38,967 bases of DNA from 0-14-0-20-45-22 sp041645495 (GTDB lineage: Bacteria; Fidelibacterota; UBA2242): assembly GCA_041645495.1 (NCBI GenBank), contig JBAZPZ010000008.1, positions 1 through 38,967 of the forward strand, written 5' to 3'. The notes under the pieces were generated by a model. It saw nothing but the letters and a program-made list of their open reading frames with translations, was not told where the DNA came from and ran no database searches. Positions 14,575 to 23,087 of the stretch are shown in pieces (positions within the stretch are counted from its first letter, which is position 1; every line of letters starts with the position of its first letter). A program made the translations under genes and the position numbers.

Positions 14575-16011
14575 ATGTTTGACGCGATCGACCGTGTGTT
14601 TTCGTACATCAAAGACAAAGACATCGCATTTATCGATCTGAAATTTACCGACCTTTTCGGCGGCTGGCATCATATCACTTTACCGGCGCCTCGCTTCGAT
14701 CAACAGACCGTCGAAGAAGGAATCGGATTCGACGCCTCGTCTATGGCTGGCTTCAAGGCTTTGGAAGCGGGTGACATGGTTCTGATCCCGGACATCCGGA
14801 CGGGATTCCTCGATCCGTTTTTTAATTACCCGACGCTGAGTTTCATTTGCAATATTGCCGAAGCGGACTCGAGAAAACGATTCGGACGCGATCCGCGATT
14901 CATTGCCCAACAGAGCGAAGACTATCTCAGATCGACCGGAATCGCCACCGAAAGCAAATGGGGGCCGGAGTTCGAATATTACATTTTCGATAAGATCGAT
15001 TTCCGCAATGACCCGTACTATACATATTTCAAGATCGATTCGGAAGAGGCCGAATGGGCAAATTATCAGGGCGAAGGCAACCGGTCCGGCTATCAAATCG
15101 CTCATCATAAAGGTTATCACGCCATTCCGCCCTTCGATGTTCTTAATGACATTCGGACGGAAACGGTTCGGGTTCTCGAATCCTGCGGCGTCCCGGTAAA
15201 ATACCATCATCATGAAGTCGGTTCGTCGGGACAGGTCGAGATCGAAGTTGTTCTCGATACGCTGACGCGGATGGGCGACGTGACAATGCTGACGAAATAT
15301 ATTGCCAAGAATGTCGCGCGGAAATTTGGAAAATCGGCGACCTTTATGCCGAAACCGCTCTATCACGAAGCGGGCACCGGCATGCATTTTCACCAGCATC
15401 TGTTCAAAAACAGTCAGCCATTGTTCTATGACAAATCCGGTTACGGCGGACTCAGTCAACTGGCGTTATCTTACACTGCTGGAATTCTCAAGCACGCACC
15501 GGCATTGACGGGATTTACAAATCCGTCCACAAATTCTTTTCGCAGACTCGTTCCCGGATTCGAAGCGCCAGTGAGTCTTTTTTTCAGCCTCGCCAACCGC
15601 AGTTCGGCTGTAAGAATCCCAAAATACACGACAAATCCGATGGAAAAACGCATCGAGTTCAGACCGCCGGACGCCACCTGCAATCCGTACATTGCCATGT
15701 CCGCGATGCTTCTGGCAGGAATCGATGGAATTCAAAACAAATTAGATATCCGTCAGGAAGGATTCGGTCCGTTCGATGTAAATCTATTCGCCGAGGAAAA
15801 TGGACACGTTCGGGAGAAAATCGCCAGCATTCCTACTTCTCTGGAGAATGCGCTCGATTGTCTCGACCGCGACAACGATTTTCTCACGCGCCACGCCATT
15901 TTTCCATCCGACCTGATCTCGACATGGATTCAGGAAAAAATGAAAATGGACTTCCTCGAAGATCGAAATCGCCCGACGCCATACGAGTTTCTCCTGTATT
16001 ACGGAGTTTGA
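14575..16011 (+). CDS. glnA: Type I glutamine synthetase
   Basis: I choose the ATG at 14575, preceded by GAGG, over the upstream frame start at 14545. The 478-residue enzyme makes glutamine from glutamate, ammonia and ATP. Signatures in order: FDASSMAGF (usually FDGSS), PEFEYYIFD, GTGMHFHQHLFKN, NPSTNSFRRLVPGFEAPVS, ANRSSAVRIPKY and EFRPPDATCNPY. The region corresponding to the adenylylated tyrosine of GSI-beta (NLYDLP) reads NLFAEE, so this enzyme lacks that tyrosine and is probably not adenylylated. The 246-base upstream gap is AT-rich; I see no convincing sigma-54 or NtrC site. Confidence 0.93.
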   Translation: MFDAIDRVFSYIKDKDIAFIDLKFTDLFGGWHHITLPAPRFDQQTVEEGIGFDASSMAGFKALEAGDMVLIPDIRTGFLDPFFNYPTLSFICNIAEADSRKRFGRDPRFIAQQSEDYLRSTGIATESKWGPEFEYYIFDKIDFRNDPYYTYFKIDSEEAEWANYQGEGNRSGYQIAHHKGYHAIPPFDVLNDIRTETVRVLESCGVPVKYHHHEVGSSGQVEIEVVLDTLTRMGDVTMLTKYIAKNVARKFGKSATFMPKPLYHEAGTGMHFHQHLFKNSQPLFYDKSGYGGLSQLALSYTAGILKHAPALTGFTNPSTNSFRRLVPGFEAPVSLFFSLANRSSAVRIPKYTTNPMEKRIEFRPPDATCNPYIAMSAMLLAGIDGIQNKLDIRQEGFGPFDVNLFAEENGHVREKIASIPTSLENALDCLDRDNDFLTRHAIFPSDLISTWIQEKMKMDFLEDRNRPTPYEFLLYYGV

Positions 16012-16177
16012 AAAGGATTTCATCTCTTACTTCTAAATTTGTCTAAGATGTTTTAAGTTTTAGCCGGTTTTCTGAAGTCACTTTTCAAAAGGAAAACGAT
16101 AAACTGAAAGGATATCTCGTCATTGCTTTTCATCACGAATCAAAATTTTCCCACTCTTAACCATCCCAGGAGTCAAA

Positions 16178-18055
16178 ATGAAAAAATTAACTATTCTAAT
16201 TATCGCGGTGACGATGATGTCAGTTAGCGCGGTAAATTCTCAGACACGCGAGCGCTCAACGATCCCGGTTCAATACACATGGGATTTGACGCAAATCTAT
16301 CCGACCGACGAAGCCTGGCAGGCGGGAAAGTCTGCTCTCGTCAGCCGGTTAGACGAGATTTTAAAATATCAGGGCAAAATCGGCACTTCTGCCGAGAATC
16401 TGTATGACTGTCTGAATCTGCGGAGCGAAATGACAAAAGAATTAATGCGACTTTATGTCTATGCGAACCTGAAGTCCGATATGGACACCCGCGATTCCAA
16501 AGTTCTGGCAATGAAACAGGAAATGGGACAAATCTCGACCGATTTCGGCTCAAAATATTCGTTCATCGATCCCGAAATTCTCAAGATCGATCCAAAAACC
16601 ATCGACAAGTTTTTTGCCGAAAAGAAAGATTTGAAGGTTTTTCGGTTTTACATCAACGACCTTCAACGCAGTCAAAAACATATGCTGTCGGAAAAGGAAG
16701 AGAAAATCGTCGCCGAAGCCGGATTGATCTCCGACGCGCCCTATTCGATTTTCGGAATTTTTGCCAACGCCGATTTTCCGTATCCGGATTTGACATTAGG
16801 CAATGGATCAATAGTTCACCTCAATCAGGCCGGATTCGGAAAATATCGCACTCTTGAAAACCGTAAAGACCGCGAAGCCGTTTTCCAAACCTTTTTCGGA
16901 AGGTTGTACGAATATCGCCGGACGTTTGGCGCTCAATTAGACGCCAATGTGAAAAAGGATATGTTTTATGCCCGCGTCCGCGGCTATGATAATTCCCTTG
17001 CAAGCGCTCTGGACAGAGGCAACATTCCTGTTGAAGTTTACAAGACGCTGATTCGAAACGTCAATGACAATCTCGGTTCCTTCTATCGTTACTTAAACCT
17101 CAAGAAAAGAATGCTGGGCATCGAACAACTGAAATATTCCGATCTTTACACGTCGGTCGTCAAAGGAATCGACGCGGAATATTCCATCGAAGAAGCGAAG
17201 ACACTGATCCTCTCGGCGCTAAAGCCGCTCGGAACCGAATACACAAGCACCGTGAATCGCGCATTTGGTGAGCGATGGTTGGATATGTATCCGACTCCCG
17301 GAAAACGTAGCGGCGCCTACTCCAACGGTTCGCTGTACGACGTTCATCCTTACATGTTGCTGAATTTTAACGGCATGTATCAGGACGTCAGTACGATGGC
17401 GCACGAATTGGGACACACAATGCACAGCTATTTTTCCAACAAAAATCAACCATATCCGACATCGGATTATTCTATTTTCGCCGCGGAAGTTGCCTCGACT
17501 CTCAATGAAATCCTTCTCTTTCATTACTATTTAAACACGGTGAAGGACGACAATATGCGGCTTTCACTCCTGATGGAATATCTTGATGGCATCAAATCGA
17601 CCGTTTTCCGCCAAACGCAATTTGCGGAATTCGAACTCCGCATTCACGAGATGGCGGAGCGCGGCGAACAGCTAACCGGCGACAGCATGACGGAACTGTA
17701 CAAACAGATCGTTCGCGCTTACTATGGTCACGACAAAGGTATCTGCTATGTTGACGATGTCATCAATATCGAATGGGCGTACATTCCGCATTTTTACTAC
17801 AATTTTTACGTTTACCAGTATTCGACTTCATGGACGGCGGCAACGGCGTTGGCCGAGAAAGTCCGCAATAGTGAAAAAGGAGCCCTTGAAAAGTACATTG
17901 CCTTTCTGTCTTCCGGCGGTTCGGATTATCCAATCAATCTTTTGAAAACCGCCGGCGTCGATATGACGACTTCCGATCCGTTCAATAAAACGATGAAAGA
18001 AATGAATTGGGTCATGGACGAGATTGAGAAAATTTTAGCCAAACAGGAAAAATAG
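16178..18055 (+). CDS. pepF: Oligoendopeptidase F (M3B) with signal peptide
   Basis: An AGGAG site precedes the ATG. The 625-residue zinc peptidase has H409-E410-L-G-H413 (STMAHELGHTMHSYF) and third ligand E437 (IFAAEVASTLNEILL), plus the family's C-terminal HFYYNFYVYQYSTSWTAATA stretch. PepF enzymes cut short peptides and are usually cytoplasmic. This one starts with MKKLTILIIAVTMMSVSAVN then SQT, a clear signal peptide, so it should act in the periplasm, perhaps trimming peptides released by other exported proteases. Length and motifs are complete. It is single-gene, ending in a strong terminator. Confidence 0.92.
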   Translation: MKKLTILIIAVTMMSVSAVNSQTRERSTIPVQYTWDLTQIYPTDEAWQAGKSALVSRLDEILKYQGKIGTSAENLYDCLNLRSEMTKELMRLYVYANLKSDMDTRDSKVLAMKQEMGQISTDFGSKYSFIDPEILKIDPKTIDKFFAEKKDLKVFRFYINDLQRSQKHMLSEKEEKIVAEAGLISDAPYSIFGIFANADFPYPDLTLGNGSIVHLNQAGFGKYRTLENRKDREAVFQTFFGRLYEYRRTFGAQLDANVKKDMFYARVRGYDNSLASALDRGNIPVEVYKTLIRNVNDNLGSFYRYLNLKKRMLGIEQLKYSDLYTSVVKGIDAEYSIEEAKTLILSALKPLGTEYTSTVNRAFGERWLDMYPTPGKRSGAYSNGSLYDVHPYMLLNFNGMYQDVSTMAHELGHTMHSYFSNKNQPYPTSDYSIFAAEVASTLNEILLFHYYLNTVKDDNMRLSLLMEYLDGIKSTVFRQTQFAEFELRIHEMAERGEQLTGDSMTELYKQIVRAYYGHDKGICYVDDVINIEWAYIPHFYYNFYVYQYSTSWTAATALAEKVRNSEKGALEKYIAFLSSGGSDYPINLLKTAGVDMTTSDPFNKTMKEMNWVMDEIEKILAKQEK

Positions 18056-18087
18056 TATTTTTTGGAAGCATCCTGAAATGGAGTATA

Positions 18088-18122
18088 GAAATCCCCGACA
18101 TAGCGATCGGGGATTTCTTTTT
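18088..18122 (+). terminator. Intrinsic terminator after pepF
   Basis: GAAATCCCCGA (18088-18098) pairs with TCGGGGATTTC (18107-18117) around an 8-base loop and is followed by TTTTT. Confidence 0.92.
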
Positions 18123-18284
18123 CCGAATCTACTGCACAGATCGAAGCCTTGGTTTTCTATGCGGCGCTAATCACTATTTTCAGACAATTTATCCGACATC
18201 GGCACCCACGGTAAGAAAATATCTTGGAATATGCAAATCTGTCCAATAAATTTTTCGCAATTGATACACGAGAATCTTATAGTA

Positions 18285-18314
18285 TTGAAAGTCAAAAAGT
18301 TTTTCCCATATAAA
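18285..18314 (+). promoter_or_regulatory. Sigma70-type promoter for the MBL/RsbW/STAS genes
   Basis: TTGAAA (18285-18290), an 18-base spacer and TATAAA (18309-18314), then GGAAGGAG (18318-18325) before the ATG at 18331. The close packing means a very short leader. Nothing else is seen between the terminator at 18122 and this promoter. Confidence 0.55.
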
Positions 18315-18330
18315 TCCGGAAGGAGCCTAT

Positions 18331-19281
18331 ATGAGAGTCAGATTCTGGGGGGTTCGGGGATCCATCCCGACACCTCCGACGAGCGAGCAGATTCGGGCAA
18401 AGATTCTAAGAGCCTTTAAGAATTTTTCTTCGGAAAAGGATTTTAGTTTAAGTCAGGTCGAAGAGTATCTGATGCATTCTTCCGTCGTGGATACCGGATT
18501 TGTCGGCGGCAATACCTCCTGCATCGAAGTACGCGCCGACGATAAAATTCTGATATTCGATATGGGAAGCGGACTCAAACGTCTGGGTAACCATCTTCTC
18601 AGGCAAGAAAAAACAAAGAACGGTCTTGAAATTCACATCTTTGTGAGTCATACACACTGGGATCACATTCTCGGTTTGCCGTTTTTCGTTCCAGCCTTTT
18701 TCCCGAACAACAAACTCATTTTTTACAGCGTTCATCGAAATTTGCGCGACCGGCTGGAAACCCAACAGGACTATCGCTTTTTCCCCGTTTCGCTGGAAAG
18801 CATGTCATCAAAAAAGGAATTCGTCCAGCTCGAGCATAAACAGACCATTTCCATCGGAAACGTGACCGTGTCGAATATTCCGCTCTATCATCCCGGCGGC
18901 TCTTTCGGATTCCGCGTGGAATGCGGCGGAAAAGTTTTTATTTACGCTACCGATTCGGAATATAAAGATCAGAGTCGCGAAGCCGTCAATCAGAATACCA
19001 AATTTTTCCGCGACGCCGATCTCCTTGTTTTCGACGCCCAGTACACTTTCGAGGAATCCATCCACAAAGAAGACTGGGGACACAGTTCCGCGCTTATCGG
19101 GATCGATTTCGCCGTCGATGCGAATGCCAAACGTCTGGCGCTCTTTCATCACGAGCCGGAACGCGACGACTTTGAAATCTATGAGATTCTTAAAAAATCC
19201 CTCAACTACAAACGGATTAATTACCCGGAATCCAAGTTGGAAATTCTTCTGGCAACCGAAGACCTTGAACTCGAATTGTAA
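18331..19281 (+). CDS. Metallo-beta-lactamase-fold hydrolase
   Basis: The 316-residue protein opens MRVRFWGVRGSIPTP, typical of MBL proteins near the PhnP/cyclic-phosphodiesterase group. The metal site is H107-x-H109-x-D111-H112 (VSHTHWDHILG), H187 (PLYHPGG) and later Asp/His residues (ATDSEY; DWGHSS; FHHEPERDD). An insert at residues 20-50 (helical, charged) separates strand 1 from VGGNTSCIEVRADDKILIFD. No signal peptide, so cytoplasmic. It is followed by the RsbW-like and STAS genes on the same strand with 70- and 27-base gaps, so it may take part in that regulatory pathway, for example as a hydrolase of a nucleotide signal. This is inference from position only. Confidence 0.8.
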   Translation: MRVRFWGVRGSIPTPPTSEQIRAKILRAFKNFSSEKDFSLSQVEEYLMHSSVVDTGFVGGNTSCIEVRADDKILIFDMGSGLKRLGNHLLRQEKTKNGLEIHIFVSHTHWDHILGLPFFVPAFFPNNKLIFYSVHRNLRDRLETQQDYRFFPVSLESMSSKKEFVQLEHKQTISIGNVTVSNIPLYHPGGSFGFRVECGGKVFIYATDSEYKDQSREAVNQNTKFFRDADLLVFDAQYTFEESIHKEDWGHSSALIGIDFAVDANAKRLALFHHEPERDDFEIYEILKKSLNYKRINYPESKLEILLATEDLELEL

Positions 19282-19351
19282 TGTCACAATTTTCAAATTT
19301 TATCAGTAAATTCTAACCAGAAATGCTCAGAGTATAACAGAGGCGACCGAA

Positions 19352-19765
19352 ATGGACATTACAACGAAGATCAGCATCCCAAACCAAATCCCCGAAATTG
19401 AAAAAGTGTGCGACATCGTTTCCACTTTCGGGGAAGAGAAGGGCCTTCCGCAGAAAATCATCTTCGCATTCCATCTCGCTCTGGATGAAATCTTAACGAA
19501 CATCATCTCGTACGGTTACCGCGACAAGGACGAACATATCATCGATATTCATCTTTCCTTACAAGCCGGGGCGCTGGCTCTGGAAATCATCGACGACAGC
19601 GTTCCGTTCGATCCGTCCGATGCGCCTGTTCCGGACGTAAATCAGCCGCTCGAAGAGCGAAAAATCGGCGGACTCGGCATTTATCTTGTGAAAAACTTGA
19701 TGGATGAAGTCGAATATAAATCAGATAACGGCACCAACCGATTAACATTAAAAAAGAAATTTTAG
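19352..19765 (+). CDS. RsbW/SpoIIAB-like anti-sigma factor serine kinase
   Basis: The 137-residue GHKL ATPase has the N-box with E46 and N50 (HLALDEILTNIISYGY), the G1-like IIDDSVPFDP (Ser in place of the usual Gly) and the G2 box KIGGLGIYLVKNLMDEVEY. Such kinases bind a sigma factor or other target and phosphorylate a STAS antagonist on serine. The antagonist is the next gene. Neither a sigma factor nor a PP2C-type phosphatase is in the window, so the target and reset enzyme must be elsewhere. It sits 70 bases after the MBL gene, probably in one operon. Confidence 0.87.
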   Translation: MDITTKISIPNQIPEIEKVCDIVSTFGEEKGLPQKIIFAFHLALDEILTNIISYGYRDKDEHIIDIHLSLQAGALALEIIDDSVPFDPSDAPVPDVNQPLEERKIGGLGIYLVKNLMDEVEYKSDNGTNRLTLKKKF

Positions 19766-19792
19766 CATCTACTGCTGAGTGAAAGGGAATTC

Positions 19793-20128
19793 ATGATTAT
19801 CAAGACTGAAAAGATCAACAACATTAACATCATTTCCATTCAGGGTCGGCTGGATTCCAACACCGCCGGGGAACTCGAACAACGGCTACTTCCGACGATC
19901 GATCAAGGCGAAACCCATTTCATTCTGGATTTTTCCGAACTGGACTATATCAGCAGTGCCGGACTTCGCGTTCTCCTGCAAGCCGCGAAAAAAATTAATG
20001 CCGTTTGTGGAAAAATGGCAATTTGCGCCGTCAAACCCGAAGTCAAAGAAGTGTTCGACATCGCCGGATTGACGATAATTTTCAAAATGTTCGACAACCC
20101 GGACTCCGCCGTCAAGGCGATACTATAA
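19793..20128 (+). CDS. STAS-domain anti-anti-sigma factor (RsbV/SpoIIAA-like)
   Basis: A 111-residue single STAS domain: GRLDSNTAGELEQRL (residues 18-32), LDFSELDYISSAGLRVLLQA. S55 in ISSAGLR aligns with the phosphorylated serine of SpoIIAA (DSSGL). In the dephospho form such proteins bind the kinase encoded just upstream and release its target. An AAGGGA site precedes the ATG; 27 bases separate it from the kinase gene. A terminator follows directly. Confidence 0.9.
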   Translation: MIIKTEKINNINIISIQGRLDSNTAGELEQRLLPTIDQGETHFILDFSELDYISSAGLRVLLQAAKKINAVCGKMAICAVKPEVKEVFDIAGLTIIFKMFDNPDSAVKAIL

Positions 20129-20129
20129 A

Positions 20130-20159
20130 TCGGATCGCAATTCGTCGATCCGACTTTTT
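20130..20159 (+). terminator. Intrinsic terminator after the STAS gene
   Basis: TCGGATCG (20130-20137) pairs with CGATCCGA (20146-20153) around CAATTCGT, followed by CTTTTT. Confidence 0.88.
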
Positions 20160-20220
20160 CGTAGAAATATCCCATTCATTCCCATCGGAGAGATCGTTTG
20201 AGCCGGATTTTTTCCGGATT

Positions 20221-21726
20221 CTAAATGTTTGAAATGATGTCCAGTCCCTGTGGCGGCGGCATCACCCAGCGAACGGGCTGAATCGTTCCATCTTTCCGAA
20301 CCGTGCGTTCCACTTTTTTACATTTGATTACAGAATGTTCGATAAACAGATCGTCTTCAATGACCGAACCGAAAATGTACGTCGTTCCTTTAATCGTGAC
20401 ATTATTCCCAATGACGGCGGGAAATTCGTCGCTGCCGGTCACGATGACGCTGGACTCGATGCTCGTGTTGTCGCCGATCCGGACGTTTCCCTTCAGCATG
20501 TCGCCTCGCATGATCGTGCAGTTTTTTCCGATAATCATCATCTGATTGGAATAAGTGCTCAGCGAAACGCGTTCATGAATTTTAGCGCCTTTACCGATAA
20601 CGATATTACCGACCAGCGAACTGCCGGACCGGATAGACACGCCATGACTTAGCTGGACGTTTTTCCCGATATAGACGCCTTTGCCGATCTCGATATCCAG
20701 TGGCGGCTGTTTCGCGTCGAGTTCCAGAATCTGGTGAACGACCTCGTCCGCGATGAAAAAATCGTCTTCGTCTTCGATAAAAATGATGTCGCGCAATTGC
20801 ATCCAGACTTTCCGGCGGGCGATGGTTTCCATTTCCCGCAGGACGCTTTTCACGTTAAATCCGATCACCGCAGAATCGTCGCTGACCGTATAAGCGCCGA
20901 CGCTGATCCCGTTTTGGTTGAAAATGGAAATGATGTCGGTCAAATAGAGTTCGCCCTGAACATTATCCGGAGTCAACTTACCGATGAAGTTCGAAAGATG
21001 TCGGTATTTGACGGCATAAACGCCGGCGTTGTATTCCCGGATTTCCAGCAAGTCGCTTTTCCGAAAACGGTAGCGGCGCTTATTGTAGGTAATTTCATAA
21101 TCTTTTCCATCCGGGAGCGCGAGAATGTCTTTATGTTCCTTGATCTCTATAACCTTGCCGCGATCGGCATCCGAAGGTTTTCCTTCCGCGTCGAACTCCG
21201 GAACACGGAGAATTCGTCCGTATGTGTTTTCCGGAATATCGCCCGAAAATTTCCCTGTCAGAATCATCATTCCGTGTTCGGATTTCTCGAATTCCGTTCT
21301 CAGTTGATGAACGACTTCCGGTGTGATTAATCCCATATCGCCGGGCAGAATATAAACATCGCGCAGGTTTTGATAAGAAGCAAGTCCGGAGAGCGCCACT
21401 CGCGCCGCGTCTCCTGTTCCTTTTTGTTCTTTCTGATATACGAACAACCGATTCGTCGCTTTTCCGGTTTTCTCGGCGACTTCCCGGGCTTTGATTCCAA
21501 CGACGATGATTTGATTCGGCGTTTCCAATCCAGTCGATGCCGCATTCGCGACGCGCAGTACCGTCGGAACGCCCCAGATTTCATGCAACATTTTGGAACG
21601 GTCGGATTTGATGCGCTTGCCGTGTCCGGCTGCCAAAATGACGGCAACCGGCGAACCGTCGTCGATCAATGTGCCCGAAAGCGTTTGAAGTATCTCAGAT
21701 AATTGCCCATTTTCGCCGTTTTCCAT
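20221..21726 (-). CDS. GlmU-like sugar nucleotidyltransferase with a left-handed beta-helix domain
   Basis: The 501-residue protein has an N-terminal pyrophosphorylase domain: VAVILAAGHGKRIKSDRSKM LHEI (LAAGxGxRxxS..KxLH), QKEQKGTGDA, LPGDMGLIT, NAGVYAVK and GELYLTDII. A charged insert of about 45 residues (NKRRYRFRKSDLLEIREYNA region) widens the middle. The C-terminal half (about 340-480) is hexapeptide repeats (IGKGVYIGKNVQLSHGVSIR, VRIGDNTSIESSVIV), i.e. a left-handed beta-helix. The acetyltransferase signature of true GlmU (GAGTITCNYDG) is not present, so acetylation of GlcN-1-P is doubtful. The role is uridylyl- or another nucleotidyl-transfer to a sugar-1-phosphate. It is last in the minus-strand string, behind a hairpin. 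Confidence 0.82.
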   Translation of the reverse strand: MENGENGQLSEILQTLSGTLIDDGSPVAVILAAGHGKRIKSDRSKMLHEIWGVPTVLRVANAASTGLETPNQIIVVGIKAREVAEKTGKATNRLFVYQKEQKGTGDAARVALSGLASYQNLRDVYILPGDMGLITPEVVHQLRTEFEKSEHGMMILTGKFSGDIPENTYGRILRVPEFDAEGKPSDADRGKVIEIKEHKDILALPDGKDYEITYNKRRYRFRKSDLLEIREYNAGVYAVKYRHLSNFIGKLTPDNVQGELYLTDIISIFNQNGISVGAYTVSDDSAVIGFNVKSVLREMETIARRKVWMQLRDIIFIEDEDDFFIADEVVHQILELDAKQPPLDIEIGKGVYIGKNVQLSHGVSIRSGSSLVGNIVIGKGAKIHERVSLSTYSNQMMIIGKNCTIMRGDMLKGNVRIGDNTSIESSVIVTGSDEFPAVIGNNVTIKGTTYIFGSVIEDDLFIEHSVIKCKKVERTVRKDGTIQPVRWVMPPPQGLDIISNI

Positions 21727-21762
21727 GATTCCTCCTCTTGGAAACGTTTTGTCTAAAAGAAA

Positions 21763-21784
21763 CCGTCCCGAATCTTCGGGACGG
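21763..21784 (-). terminator. Hairpin between cdsA and the GlmU-like gene, TCCCGA-type
   Basis: CCGTCCCGAA (21763-21772) and TTCGGGACGG (21775-21784) pair perfectly. On the minus strand it is followed by TTTCTTTT, so it can act as an intrinsic terminator for the cdsA operon. Its arms contain the same TCCCGA/TCGGGA words as the dispersed palindromes. Confidence 0.8.
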
Positions 21785-21799
21785 ATAAAATTTAGATAC

Positions 21800-22630
21800 C
21801 TAAATGGAATTTAAAAATACGATATACAGATAGATCACCGGCGCTCCGACGAAAAATGAATCGAATCTGTCCAAAACGCCGCCGTGACCGAGCAATAAAT
21901 GTCCGGAATCCTTGATCTGGCCGTCCCGTTTAAATACGGATTCCGCAAAATCGCCGGACTGCCCGAAAACGCCTGCGAGAATTCCGAAAATGACAAGAGA
22001 TGTCAGATTCAGCGATTCCGGCGCCCAACCGAACGACCGGAAAAGCAACGTCGTCACAACGGCTCCGATCAATCCAGCGACGCAACCCGAAACCGTTTTT
22101 CCCGGGCTGATCAACGGCGCCATCTTCGGTCCCTTGATCCATTTTCCGAACACGAACGCCAGCGAATCGCAAATCCAGATCGAAGCGAACAGCAACATCG
22201 TCAACTGTCGCGCCTCGATCGGCGAAACGGTCGGGAATTGATTTCCCAGATTCCTCAAAAGTACCAGCGTAGATAGCAAGACCGGCACGTATAGAAATCC
22301 CATCGCCGAAACGGAAAGATTGATCGTCGCGCCATCGATACGTTTCGATAAATTATAAAAGACGAAAGAGACGGCGACCACAATAAAAAGGAACATCAAC
22401 ACTTGAGGCAACCAGTAAGAAACGCCGAGCCAGATGATTCCCAGCGCGATGCTGAACCAAGCATATGGTTCGGAGCCTTTGATGCGAGCGATGTGGAAAA
22501 ACTCGACTTGAGACAACACGGCGATGGCGACGATCAATCCGAGAAAAGGAATTCCGCCAAAATAGATCAACAGCAAGATGCCGGGAATTCCAAATACATT
22601 GATAATCATTCGAGTTGCAAAATTATTCAT
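21800..22630 (-). CDS. cdsA: Phosphatidate cytidylyltransferase
   Basis: The 276-residue inner-membrane enzyme makes CDP-diacylglycerol from CTP and phosphatidate. About seven or eight hydrophobic segments are visible, and the C-terminal family signature is intact: FAESVFKRDGQIKDSGHLLL then GHGGVLDRFDSFFVGAP. The SPGKTVSGCVAGLIGAVVTT segment also matches (SPkKTveG). The start overlaps the end of rlpA by 8 bases, indicating coupled translation. Confidence 0.95.
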   Translation of the reverse strand: MNNFATRMIINVFGIPGILLLIYFGGIPFLGLIVAIAVLSQVEFFHIARIKGSEPYAWFSIALGIIWLGVSYWLPQVLMFLFIVVAVSFVFYNLSKRIDGATINLSVSAMGFLYVPVLLSTLVLLRNLGNQFPTVSPIEARQLTMLLFASIWICDSLAFVFGKWIKGPKMAPLISPGKTVSGCVAGLIGAVVTTLLFRSFGWAPESLNLTSLVIFGILAGVFGQSGDFAESVFKRDGQIKDSGHLLLGHGGVLDRFDSFFVGAPVIYLYIVFLNSI

Positions 22631-23087
22631 GACTTTCCTCAGTTATATCGGTTGGTTCCATACTTCCCCATTTCACGACGATGACTTCTACTTTTCCGAC
22701 GCCGTCACCGGTCAATCCGATCTCTTTCGCCGCGCCGTACGACAGATCGAGATCACGCCCCGGAATGAAAGGTCCTCTGTCGTTGATAATGACCGTCACG
22801 GATTTGCCCGTCGGCGGATAAGTGACTTTCAGGACGGTTCCAAACGGCAGTGTCTTGTGCGCGGCGGAATTACCGTGCATGTCAAAAATTTCACCGTTTG
22901 AGGTATGGCGTCCGTCGAATTCTTCGCCGTAAAACGAAGCGACCATCATCGTTTTCCGTGAAATTCCTTTCAGAATCATTTTCTCTTTGGTTCGAGTCGG
23001 CGTCTCCGTCGATCGATACCGCGGCGCGGATGTGCATCCGAAAAGAAAAATCATCGACAAAACCAGACAAGCCGCCGAACGCGTCAA
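22623..23087 (-). CDS. rlpA: RlpA-like septal-ring lipoprotein (double-psi beta-barrel)
   Basis: A 154-residue lipoprotein with lipobox ending in C18 (IFLFGCTSA). The RlpA double-psi barrel follows: VASFYGEEFDGRHTSNGEIF, AAHKTLPFGTVLKVTYPPTG KSVTVIINDRGPF and RDLDLSYGAAKEIGL. RlpA proteins bind or cleave glycan strands lacking stem peptides at the outer membrane. No SPOR domain is attached, so this is the short form. The conserved catalytic region (Asp of NDRGPF, His of AAHKTLPFG) is present. It lies between pyrD (4-base overlap) and cdsA (8-base overlap). Confidence 0.92.
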   Translation of the reverse strand: MTRSAACLVLSMIFLFGCTSAPRYRSTETPTRTKEKMILKGISRKTMMVASFYGEEFDGRHTSNGEIFDMHGNSAAHKTLPFGTVLKVTYPPTGKSVTVIINDRGPFIPGRDLDLSYGAAKEIGLTGDGVGKVEVIVVKWGSMEPTDITEESHE

